Source: a virus. Taken from it: a stretch of 27,624 nucleotides of DNA. Shown piece after piece: positions 1 to 9,100 of the stretch. The notes under the pieces are model-generated. The model searched no databases. It was not told where the DNA came from and saw nothing but the letters and a program-made list of their open reading frames with translations. The translations under genes were made by a program, and so were the position numbers. The stretch covers positions 2,234 through 29,857 of the IMG/VR virus record IMGVR_UViG_3300002514_000017. The stretch is one strand, 5' to 3'. Within the stretch, counting starts at the first letter, position 1. Each line of letters starts with the position of its first letter.

Positions 1-719
1 ATCCTTATACCACACAACCGACACTAAGATCATATAGTGATGGGAGGATCCTCCGGTACAGATCAGGCAGAGAGCTTCCATATGCCACCAACCCTACAAG
101 AATGTCTTCAGATAGATTTATATCTATAGGTGCGAGATATGATGATGCGATCTGGGAGGCACCCAAATCGTCACACAGTGTATATATTTTTGCAGATTCA
201 AGAAGAGACAACCGGCTTGTTAATGCATTATTTTATGAGGTAGGGTGGAAGTTTAGGTGGTTACAACAGAATCATCCTGCCGCCGCGAAATCCAATCAGC
301 TTGTAACTGGCTCTAAAGCATTTGGACAGTGTTCTTTGGGAGACTCAACATGCAGAGGCTACATGTATGGAATAATGTCAACCACTCCGCTAAATTCATC
401 AGCAGTCTTTAGGCCAGATCATTTCGGTCAGTTCAGAGACATGCTAGAGCAGAGAAGAGATGGGACATTTTGGAGATCTCCGTGGCGTCGGACTCCATCC
501 GGACGCCTGACCAGAGTAAGAGGAAGAAAGTCAGATCCAGCTGTCGAGGTTCAATTTGTTAACATGGAGGATGGAATGACACTAGTTGATCCCTACTCAA
601 CAAATTGTTCAAATCTCAGCCAAGCAGCAACATCATCAATTCCATATGTTGACGGAGAGATTAAAAATAGCATACCTGGAAGCGGAGGTGCAATAGTGTC
701 CTTCGTGTTAGCGACATGA
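1..719 (+). CDS. Virion structural protein, C-terminal part (5' end outside window)
   Basis: The reading frame is open from the first bases of the window (codons from position 3) to a TGA at 717-719, so this is the last 238 residues of a gene that begins upstream. The ATG at 102 is an internal Met, not a convincing start: the 33 codons before it are open and read as normal protein. Visible stretches are FGQFRDMLEQRRDGTFW, then a basic segment, then AVEVQFVN and a C-terminal block with NLSQAATSSIPYVDGEI. In my memory this arrangement recurs at the C-terminus of large structural proteins of environmental T4-like phages, but I cannot name a function. It is followed after 15 bases by the fibre-like gene, so a tail or baseplate role is plausible. 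The family recognition is from memory; the partial nature is seen directly. Confidence 0.8.
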   Translation, partial: PYTTQPTLRSYSDGRILRYRSGRELPYATNPTRMSSDRFISIGARYDDAIWEAPKSSHSVYIFADSRRDNRLVNALFYEVGWKFRWLQQNHPAAAKSNQLVTGSKAFGQCSLGDSTCRGYMYGIMSTTPLNSSAVFRPDHFGQFRDMLEQRRDGTFWRSPWRRTPSGRLTRVRGRKSDPAVEVQFVNMEDGMTLVDPYSTNCSNLSQAATSSIPYVDGEIKNSIPGSGGAIVSFVLAT

Positions 720-734
720 GAGAGGCTGTGACAT

Positions 735-2114
735 ATGTCAATTAAAAAATTAAGTAATAACCGAAGCCTCATATCTAGAGCTAAGACAGCCTTTCCTACT
801 GATGATGTTCAAAAGGCTGCTTATGTCGTAGTTACAGACTCAAAAACTAAAAAAGTTAACCTCGTCGTGTTTCCATCAGATGTGCGTGTCGGAGATAAAA
901 GTAACCCTAGACTCCAAAGTAACGTCGATGTAGCAGGATCATTGAGCACAGTGGGCGACATCAGCTGTGAAAGTGACATGACAGTCACAGGCGACATAAC
1001 AGTCACAGGTAAGATCATTTCTACTGGAGGTGAGCTCTCAGTTAAAGACGATGGATATGTAAACTTTGGTGATACAGACGGAGAGGATGGGCGCGGAATC
1101 AGAGACAACAGCGGAAAGATCGAGTTCAAGGTCACAGGAGGTGAGTGGACTGAAATGGGCTCATCTAGCGGAACAGTCACGTCTGTTGGGCTCTCTGACG
1201 GTGATCTCATAGACACAACTGGAACTAATCCGATAACAAAATCAGGAACTATCACGATCAATGTGGACCTGAGTGAGCTAACAGATGGAACAGCTGCAAT
1301 AGATGGAGCAACAGATGAGATGGTCTATTTAGACGCCGGATCGCAGAAGAGAAAGCAAATAGATGAGATAGATCTGGGACAGTTTAATAATGATCAAGCG
1401 TGGACATCTAATGCAGGAACAGTGACATCAGTCGGAATCACTGACGGAAATCTTATAGACTCTTCCGGCGGTCCAATAACGAGTGCAGGGAATATAACGC
1501 TTGCTGTTGACTTGAGTGAGCTGAGCACATCAGTATCGAACACTGACGGTGACTTTTTTGTTGTGGTCTCTTCAGCTAATGCACAAAAAAAGTTAACCAA
1601 AGCCAACATCAACCTCAGCGGATTTAATAATGACACAGGATTTACAACAGGCGGCGCTCTTGACTCAAGATACATAGTTAAGGAGACTGCACTTGTAGAC
1701 GGTGATGAGACCCTAGTCACAGCAACGTTTCCCGCTGCAGCAATCACAAATACAGATGTCGTCTCTAGTTATTCTGAGGGAGCATTCACAATAGCATCTA
1801 CAGGTGACTATCGTGTCAGTGTACACATAGCATTAATTACAGCTCAAAATTCGAGAAATAATGTCTATCTCAACACTAAATTTACAAATGGTGGAAGCAC
1901 ATACGAGGAATACACAAGTGCTAAAGATAACATCGACAACGAAACCAGTGTGTTATTTGAAATTCCGACTGCATACTTCACATTTACAGATGATACGACA
2001 AGGACTGTAGAGATAATAGTTAATGCTGATGTGGGAACAGAGGGAGATAATATAGGGACATCAGATAAGTTCGGAAACCCATCTGGAATGATAGAGATAA
2101 CAAAGTTATCATAG
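735..2114 (+). CDS. Repeat-containing tail-fibre-like structural protein
   Basis: A 459-aa protein. The ATG at 735 is preceded by GAGAGG at 720-725, a fair ribosome binding site 9 bases away. Residues 64-95 carry short beta-helix-like repeats (DMTVTG followed by DITVTG). Residues 146-306 hold two copies of an approximately 80-residue unit: each starts GTVTSVG, continues with D-G-[DN]-L-I-D and VDLSEL, and ends near FNND. Units like GTVTSVG and FNND-x-GFTT are common in phage tail fibres. The last ~130 residues are a beta-rich domain with alternating hydrophobic strands, perhaps a jelly-roll or C1q-like trimeric head, which would be the receptor-facing end. The gene sits between other structural genes in the same direction. 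A fibre or fibre-like virion spike is the best reading; the exact location on the virion is not shown by the sequence. Confidence 0.7.
   Translation: MSIKKLSNNRSLISRAKTAFPTDDVQKAAYVVVTDSKTKKVNLVVFPSDVRVGDKSNPRLQSNVDVAGSLSTVGDISCESDMTVTGDITVTGKIISTGGELSVKDDGYVNFGDTDGEDGRGIRDNSGKIEFKVTGGEWTEMGSSSGTVTSVGLSDGDLIDTTGTNPITKSGTITINVDLSELTDGTAAIDGATDEMVYLDAGSQKRKQIDEIDLGQFNNDQAWTSNAGTVTSVGITDGNLIDSSGGPITSAGNITLAVDLSELSTSVSNTDGDFFVVVSSANAQKKLTKANINLSGFNNDTGFTTGGALDSRYIVKETALVDGDETLVTATFPAAAITNTDVVSSYSEGAFTIASTGDYRVSVHIALITAQNSRNNVYLNTKFTNGGSTYEEYTSAKDNIDNETSVLFEIPTAYFTFTDDTTRTVEIIVNADVGTEGDNIGTSDKFGNPSGMIEITKLS
975..1010 (+). repeat. 18-base tandem duplication inside fibre-like gene
   Basis: Two adjacent in-frame 18-base units (975-992 and 993-1010) agree at 16 of 18 positions and encode DMTVTG and DITVTG. 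This is a direct duplication within the beta-helix-like part of the fibre gene. Confidence 0.85.
1170..1652 (+). repeat. Two protein-level repeats of ~80 residues in fibre-like gene
   Basis: Residues 146-227 and 228-306 of the fibre-like protein are homologous units. Each opens with GTVTSVG and a D-G-[DN]-L-I-D motif, contains VDLSEL about 30 residues later, then a stretch ending in QK(R/K) and a strand, and closes with FNND. The conservation is clear in protein; at the DNA level the copies have diverged, so the duplication is not recent. Confidence 0.75.
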
Positions 2115-2150
2115 GAGAATAGCACTCTATAGTGGTGTATAATTACTAAT

Positions 2151-3431
2151 ATGGCAGGAATCTTAGACAGCAAGACAAGAATACTCGATAATGTCGTCAC
2201 TGAGGTCGGAAGGGCACAGATCTCAAGTGGCAAGTTACGAATCGAGTACGCATCTCTGACAGATGCGCAGACGTACTATGAGTTTGATGAGGTGAGTGGA
2301 TCATCTGACGCAACCGCTAGATTTTACTTCGAAGCGTCAGGAAAGAAAAAGCAAGACCTGATAACATTCGAGACAGATGACTCAGGCAAGCTAATGGGAT
2401 ACCCAGATGATCTGTCTCTTACTCTGCGCGGAGATGAACTTTTTAAAAAGGCAGGGAGCACAAGCACAGCATTCGAGTATGTATCAGGGACGACGGCATT
2501 TGCAAGCTTGTCTGCTGGACTAATAACAGGTTCCATTGATAACTTTAATCAGCTCTATATGCTTGGATCAGTTGGTAGTCCAGAAGATATAGCACTGCAG
2601 CGAGCATTTAAGCTAAGCAGGGAGGATGTGGAGTTTTTAGTGCTTAACACACATCCATTCATAGATGGGCCAACTGATTCAGTTGCTAACATAGACAGTG
2701 TGGAACCCTTCTTTACTGACAAACGACTCTCGCACATACCTAATTTTAAATTTTTACCCCCTATGAAGAGAGAGCCAATGAATCCTAGAGGTCCTTTTTC
2801 CTATTCCGAAGAGGTGCAGAAATCAGCAAGTGAGCTGGGCTCAGATCATATCGAATTTGCTCAAGATGCAGAATTAGAAGAAATTGAACGAACAACAGGT
2901 GTAGCAAATAGGGGGATTATTGATAGAGCAAAAGAAAATGTTTTTTTGGGAAACTACACGTCCCTCGGTGAGGCTGGTCTCGATGACGAAGGATACAGCT
3001 ATCAGGCTCTGATGCTTGAGCTAAATGGCCCGCAGAGTCAAGGAGTTGATCCAGACTGGGCGACTGACATAGTCGGTCAGGCTGACCTAGTGCCTTACGG
3101 AGAGGGTGACGTGCGAGCGACATATCCGCTCGGAACTGTCTTTGGCCAGCAGAGGGGCGTCATGAATCTTTCCACGATAGAGGTTGCAAGAGATAGAAGA
3201 AGCATATTCTTTTCTGAGACGTCTCCGCAAAACAATATTGTCATGCAGATGTTTGAGGTAAACGACGGCAAGAAGACATTTAAAAAATTAGATGTAATTG
3301 ACTTTGGAGAGTTTAATACAAGTAGTGATCCAATGAGACCGAATAAACACGTATTCTTTGCCGGAAAGATCTATCAAGATGGGTATGGTATTCCTACCTT
3401 TGTCAACCTATTCACAATAATTTTAGACTAA
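2151..3431 (+). CDS. Virion structural protein sharing an N-terminal module with the 12323 gene
   Basis: A 426-aa protein with no enzymatic motif that I recognise. Its start is the only available ATG: an in-frame TAG lies 21 bases upstream. No Shine-Dalgarno sequence is close; AGGAG occurs only about 35 bases upstream. The N-terminus reads GILDSKTRILDNVVTEVGR, then K-L-R-I-E-Y-A-S-x-T-D, and can be aligned with the N-terminus of the 237-aa protein encoded at 12323 (GFLDQSTNNIILDAVLTDYG, then F-x-F-A-F-S-D-E). The rest is mixed alpha/beta, with an acidic, rather hydrophilic middle. The stop overlaps the next start by one base (TAATG at 3429-3433), so the next gene is probably translated by coupling. 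A tail or fibre-attachment role is inferred from neighbours only. Confidence 0.7.
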   Translation: MAGILDSKTRILDNVVTEVGRAQISSGKLRIEYASLTDAQTYYEFDEVSGSSDATARFYFEASGKKKQDLITFETDDSGKLMGYPDDLSLTLRGDELFKKAGSTSTAFEYVSGTTAFASLSAGLITGSIDNFNQLYMLGSVGSPEDIALQRAFKLSREDVEFLVLNTHPFIDGPTDSVANIDSVEPFFTDKRLSHIPNFKFLPPMKREPMNPRGPFSYSEEVQKSASELGSDHIEFAQDAELEEIERTTGVANRGIIDRAKENVFLGNYTSLGEAGLDDEGYSYQALMLELNGPQSQGVDPDWATDIVGQADLVPYGEGDVRATYPLGTVFGQQRGVMNLSTIEVARDRRSIFFSETSPQNNIVMQMFEVNDGKKTFKKLDVIDFGEFNTSSDPMRPNKHVFFAGKIYQDGYGIPTFVNLFTIILD

Positions 3432-6178
3432 TGTATATTAAAGTACAGTCAAGATTAGGGATTCTATCAAAGGTTAAGTTTGATGAATCTAGAATTGTTG
3501 ATGCTTATAGATTAGGTGAGTTAGAAGCTGAAAGATCTAGCAATAACCACTCACAGACATCTCCTGTATCACCAGCTCTGGTATCTCATGATACAGTTTT
3601 TGTGTACGAGATTTTCTTTAGGGCAGACTTGAGAAAGGCCCTAGATGAAAATTATCTAAAATTAGAATTTAAGATAAAAAATGAACAAAAGAAAGTAAGT
3701 GCATCAATGTTTAGTAATGTCTCTAAGAATGCTGCTGCAGTGACTGCTGCGATATTTAAAGGTGATATTGACAGCAGAGTAAAGATTACTGAAAATAGGA
3801 GAGCAGGTATCATCTATAATAGGATGATAGACCTATCATCTTTTATTAATAATTCTTTAAAGAAAAATTCGTCATTGTTGAATGATGAGACCCTTTTTGG
3901 AAAGATAAAAGATATAAAGATAATAGACGTGGAAACTGTGCTACAAGCAGGAGATAATGTTCTTCTTTCTCAGAGATCACTAGTGAAGAGACGTGCAAAT
4001 ATCAACAACATTGGATTTAAGAGAAATTATGAAAACGCTCTATTTCATGGAAAAGACTCAGCTGAGCTACTAGCTCCAGAAAAAGACATGACACCGGCAT
4101 CACCATCTCTTCGAGGAACATTTGTCCTCACAGAGACAGATGATAATGGTGAACTAGAAAGTATAGGGATAAATTTAAAAAATACACTTGCATCACGTTC
4201 TCAATTTCTTCCCATTAACACAGATAGTCTTCCATCTGGTGTTGGAAAAATAGCACTCACATATGACGGAACAGGAAGAAATAGGTTAATAAAAGTGACT
4301 GCACACGTCAGAAGTTCAAAAATTGGTGCACTGTCTTCACTAATAGTATCGGTTGATGCGATATCACCATCAAGCGGAATAATTGGAGAAAATCTAACAT
4401 TTTCAATTGATCATTCACAAAATGTATCTGACTTTTATGCTCCAAAAATTCTCCCAGAGATATCTGGAATGGTAGGCGCGCCCCCCAAAAATCGTCTCAT
4501 GCTACTTATAAAAGCAAATGATCCAAATATTAGATCAGTGGACATTTATGTCAGAGACATAAAAGAGACAACTGATATCATCTCTAGTGGGTTCAAAAAA
4601 TTAACAACAGTATACTTTTTACCAAATAGAAGACGTAAAAATGAAGTAATTTCTAGATCATTTAATAGAAGACAAGAAGGAAAGCTCTCTATCTTTAGAT
4701 GCGTGCCAAGATCAGTAAATGGAAGATCATATGGAAATTTTACAACATTTTCTCTCATTGATAGAAATTTTTTACCCTATAATGCAGCTATCTTAACAGA
4801 GACACAAGGTGATAAAATACATGTATCTGTTAAAAATATTGCTCCGGGCGTAGCTGGGATATCTCTAGTCAGAAGAGATGTGACAGCCAAGCAGAGAACT
4901 TTTGATAAACTAGACATCGATCAATCTGAACTGGGTAATACATCTCTGGCGCATCTAGCAAGAGCTATATATCCTAAGTCAACTAACTATGGATGTCTAG
5001 ACACTACTGTTAAAAAAAATAGAACTTATGAATATAAGTGCATGCTTCATCATGCCAGTGGAGTAAATACTCTCTCTAGTTCATCATCTCATGCAAAAAT
5101 AATAGATCCGATGAATCTCGTAAGCACCGAGGTGTCTAATATTGAAATACTCTCTAACGCAGCAATTCCATCACAGAGCTATGGTGATATAAATTATTCA
5201 CCTGTCAAGATATCATTTAATATCATATCAAGTATAATTGAGAAGGATGTAGACACTCTTCTTTCAATTTTACGTGATGTAGGGCTCGAAGACTTCTTTT
5301 CAGAGGATATATCTGAAATAAGAGATCAATTTCAAAATCTACTTGCATTAGAGATTAATAGAATTGATCTAGATACTGGAAATGTGGTTTCTCTAGGTGT
5401 ATTGCCAGCATCTGGAAAAATAATAGATGATGGCATAGCTAGCAATGCTCCCCCACCTGCTTCTGGGAGAATGTATCAGTATAGAATAATGCCACTGCTT
5501 ATTTCTCCTCAGGCTGTAAAAGAGGAGCTTTCTCTGGCATCTACAGATGCTGTCATAACATTTTCTAGCGTAATATCACTAAAAAATCCACAATTAATAA
5601 CACGTGTGAGAAATAATTTTAGGTCGAAAGCAACTCTATCACTGGTTGATAATGAAGAATATAGAAGAGATATATTCATAACAAATAAGCTCAAAAAATC
5701 TATTTCATCTTATTCTTTAGGTAGAGGAACTCTAGTTCCCTCCGTCGCTAGTCTAGCAAGTCAATCTTCAAAGTCTGTGTTGCTAGATTATCCGACAGGA
5801 GATAGTGTTAAATTCAGCGTAGATACGGGCTACGGAGGAGTCAGTGTAATACCGCAAATGGTGACATATGGCGGCCACGGAGGAGCGAACATCAGGTGGA
5901 AGATATCTTCTTCTACAGCCCAGGGGTCCCCACAAAACAATATTGATTATTTTGCTGTGATTGCAAAGAAGCAGGGTGTGGGCTCTTTGGTTGGCTGCTG
6001 TCACGGAATTACAAATACTGGGTCATCATTTTCATATCTTGATTTACAAAATACAGGGTTTATTGGAAGAATAACCTATAGCGTAATTCCGGTATTTCTT
6101 GATGGAAATCTTGGAGAAGAAGTTATTGTGGGATCAATAACTCAGCTTGAGTCAAATGCAGAAAAAGATAGGAGATAG
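3431..6178 (+). CDS. Large structural protein with repeated Fn3-like beta-sandwich segments
   Basis: A 915-aa protein whose ATG overlaps the preceding stop (TAATG) and which has no Shine-Dalgarno sequence of its own, pointing to translational coupling. The N-terminal ~340 residues contain lysine-rich and asparagine-rich segments of unknown fold. From about residue 343 onward there are successive beta-rich segments of roughly 100 residues, each with a strand pattern like fibronectin type III. Examples are RSVDIYVRDI near 368, GISLVRRD near 476 with a later Y-E-Y-K, NRIDLD with YQYRIMPLL, and DYFAVIAKK with ITYSVIPVF near the C-terminus. Such tandem sandwiches are typical of phage tail and baseplate proteins. 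I do not recognise a named family. The base composition is more AT-rich than in the following gene. Confidence 0.7.
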   Translation: MYIKVQSRLGILSKVKFDESRIVDAYRLGELEAERSSNNHSQTSPVSPALVSHDTVFVYEIFFRADLRKALDENYLKLEFKIKNEQKKVSASMFSNVSKNAAAVTAAIFKGDIDSRVKITENRRAGIIYNRMIDLSSFINNSLKKNSSLLNDETLFGKIKDIKIIDVETVLQAGDNVLLSQRSLVKRRANINNIGFKRNYENALFHGKDSAELLAPEKDMTPASPSLRGTFVLTETDDNGELESIGINLKNTLASRSQFLPINTDSLPSGVGKIALTYDGTGRNRLIKVTAHVRSSKIGALSSLIVSVDAISPSSGIIGENLTFSIDHSQNVSDFYAPKILPEISGMVGAPPKNRLMLLIKANDPNIRSVDIYVRDIKETTDIISSGFKKLTTVYFLPNRRRKNEVISRSFNRRQEGKLSIFRCVPRSVNGRSYGNFTTFSLIDRNFLPYNAAILTETQGDKIHVSVKNIAPGVAGISLVRRDVTAKQRTFDKLDIDQSELGNTSLAHLARAIYPKSTNYGCLDTTVKKNRTYEYKCMLHHASGVNTLSSSSSHAKIIDPMNLVSTEVSNIEILSNAAIPSQSYGDINYSPVKISFNIISSIIEKDVDTLLSILRDVGLEDFFSEDISEIRDQFQNLLALEINRIDLDTGNVVSLGVLPASGKIIDDGIASNAPPPASGRMYQYRIMPLLISPQAVKEELSLASTDAVITFSSVISLKNPQLITRVRNNFRSKATLSLVDNEEYRRDIFITNKLKKSISSYSLGRGTLVPSVASLASQSSKSVLLDYPTGDSVKFSVDTGYGGVSVIPQMVTYGGHGGANIRWKISSSTAQGSPQNNIDYFAVIAKKQGVGSLVGCCHGITNTGSSFSYLDLQNTGFIGRITYSVIPVFLDGNLGEEVIVGSITQLESNAEKDRR

Positions 6179-6183
6179 ATAAG

Positions 6184-9100
6184 GTGGCAATAAAGGCTAA
6201 AAATTCTCTGGGTAGTCGTTTTATGTACATCCAGCCTGTAAAAAAATCCTTGATTGCTCACGGCACAGGTAACTCATCTGAGCTAGGGCTTCTTAACAAT
6301 GCATCATTCGCTCCCAGTGAACTACTTGTAGGTGGAAATGATTTCTTAGACACAGGATACTCTTATATAGAGTCTCATTTGAATGAAGATCTAGAAGCAG
6401 TTCTCGCAGTGAGAGGGTTTTCTCAACAGCGACCAGTCTTAATCGGTGCATTTGAATATCAGGAACCCCTCCAATCAGATACTGTCAACGCTGCCGACGA
6501 ATGTCATAATTGGAATCCTGCCGGCGGGTACGATTACTATTCTACATCAGCTGGACAGCTCATAGACCTCCAGGGGCAGCTGAAACAGTTAAGATACTCA
6601 GAGACTCTTGTCTTCATGACTCAAGAGCTCACAGTTCATCTGCTAAGGGCACCGTCTGGAATTATACATGATATTCAAGCCGACGCTGATTTGCCCCCTG
6701 GGGACAGATATGTAGGAGGCCTTGTGTTGTCAGATACAGCGCCCGGTTTCGAGTCCCAGGGGGGCGATTATCTGAAAGAGTTTGATTCTCAGGTACAGCT
6801 AGCTGATGATGTTCTTAAATTTTTATCTCTACTGTACAATACGATGTATACTTTTTTGAGGGCACTAGACATAAGATCACTGCCCGCATCTAGGCTTTCA
6901 GTTTCTGATGATATATCAATATTATATGATGCTATTGATGATGATTATAGTAATGTTAGTAAGAAGGTGTCTAGCAGATCGCTCAGCGATTATATTGTGC
7001 AAGAGCTTGATCTGCCAGACAAGTGGTACAGAAGTGCACCGGGCACATCGATCATTTTGATGCTAATAAAAGATGTGCTCATGAAGATACTCTGTCCTAT
7101 TCCGGGCAACAGGTATGATGGAGTAGACGGCTGGGATGCTCCTGACTTCACAAGTCTCGCTAACAATGTCACAAACGGCGAGCTCTTTGGCATCGGAGGC
7201 CAAGATGTATATTCCCTCGTAAGAAAAATCAGGGCCCTTGTTCGAGTTAGAGTGGGAAGGCGTGAGACAACAGAGAGCAGTGACACTGGATTCGTCGGAG
7301 CTGATGGAGTAGATCGCGTGGGAAACTTTAGCAATAGCGGACACTCAAATCTTTCAAATGGGACTTGGTCTGAGGGTGACATGATAAACTTATCTTCAGC
7401 ATGCATAGACGACGACTGGTTCCCAACAATTATATACATGCAAGAAAGAGACCTCGCAGCTCAATTTTATTACAAGTATATTGGCAGTAGTGTAGACACT
7501 CCCCCAGACAAGGTCAGAGCAAACATTAATGATGTGTGGTCAGCAGGGGTATCTGACGTTTTCAGTGAACTTTCTACTATAACTAGTGTGCCACCATTCG
7601 CAGCTAGTAGTACAAATCCTGATTACTTGCATCGTCTTGCTTTCGTTGACGCGCGGAGACCACCAGGATCTCCTGGTTTAATTCTTAGCTTTGATATATC
7701 TCCAAGATTTTTTCCCCAGGGAGTATATCCTGGAAGAGATGGAAAATCATACCTCTTTGATGATCTTTTAACAAGAGAGATGAATGATGTGACGACATCA
7801 ATAGCTATATTTACACAGAATCTGTCAGAAATGAAGACGAGACTTAAGTCACTTTTTGAGGGTCTTGTCATGCCAGTGAATCCGGGATCATCTGTAGATG
7901 ATTCTTCTAGTCTTGAGAATAATATTCTTGAGGGCTCAGGGAGAGCTGCAATTGGCACAATTTATCTCAAAAACTTGAATATAAGCATGACATCATTCTT
8001 GTACAAGTATATCCAGCCAGATTTGCACTGGACATGGGCTGGAATATTAATGATTGCTAACATGTGCTGTGAACACTCACATCTCATGTTTAAGATGATC
8101 AAGATACTAACAGCTAAGTATGGTGGGCTCATGTCTCTTGCTGATCAGTATGCTAGTGAGCTGGGAGACGCCATATATGACACGTATGGCCCTACACTTG
8201 GAGATTACAACCCTGCCAGCGACGGGGATACAAGAGAGTACTGGGAGTTTGGAGGTCGCGGAGGTGCTACAACATTTGATAACTCTAGCATGAGAAGCAC
8301 AGAGCTCAGCAGCCATGATGACTGGACACCGCCACAGCTAACATATGTTCTAGAGCAGATGATCCGTCGTAATGACACGATATGTGATATATCATATGAA
8401 GCATGGAAGACAACACATGCCAGCATCGTGGGGCTTATGGGAGTAACGTGTGAGGGAACCCCTGTAGACATTAGTCATGAGCCGGGCTTTGGTGTGACTA
8501 ATGACTGGCTAGGTGTGGGAGGACCGACAGGCGGCTACGATCCCGGCGGAGCGTGGATCCCAGCATTTTTATATACATTGAGGATGATCTATAACCATAC
8601 ATATATGGCGCTTGTCCCTGGCGGTAGGGTGACCTCCACTGTAGAAGGGGGCTATCTGGAGAGTGACACAAATATTTCATCGCCTGCCCCCTCTACACTT
8701 GCATGGGACGCGCGGGCCATACAGTCTCTAAGGCAGGGACTCCACTTTGCCCATTACAGCAGTGCTGAGTATGATACGTGGTATGAAGAGAATAACGGGC
8801 AACCAACAGAATATAATCCCCGCGGTCAGCTCGAGGGTTGGCATGTCTGGGATGGCCACAATGGAAAAAGTAATCATATATTACTAGTCAGAGATGAGTG
8901 GAAAGGTCACATAAAAAAGATAGGAGGATATGGTGTCTCTATTTTAAACTCATTAAGCTTTGTAGACTCAATTATCACTAATCTAGAAAGCTCTTCAGAA
9001 GCACTAGCAACGGCACTATCTGGCACTGATCTAACAAGCAATGAATTTGATGAGGTCATTGATCGGATAAAAACAGATGAAGAATTTGGAAATCTTATGT

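Noticed and set aside
102-104. ATG at 102 as the start of the first gene
   Set aside because: The frame is open upstream to the window edge and the residues before it read as normal protein, so the gene is cut by the window and not started here.
821-1261. Minus-strand open frame of 146 codons
   Set aside because: It lies antisense inside the fibre-like gene, is Ser/Pro/Thr/Val-rich as expected for the complement of a repetitive Gly/Asp/Thr gene, and matches no family pattern.
2138-2145. TATAATTA as a late promoter before the 2151 gene
   Set aside because: One base off the T4 box, but transcription would start at or after the ATG, leaving no leader for translation.
4475-4486. GGCGCGCC followed by CCCC, a GC-rich spot in an AT-rich gene
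   Set aside because: It is in frame and encodes an ordinary G-A-P-P turn; nothing indicates a site with its own function.
6990-7439. Minus-strand open frame of 149 codons
   Set aside because: Antisense to the 1350-aa gene, without a ribosome binding site or domain; all real genes here are on the + strand.
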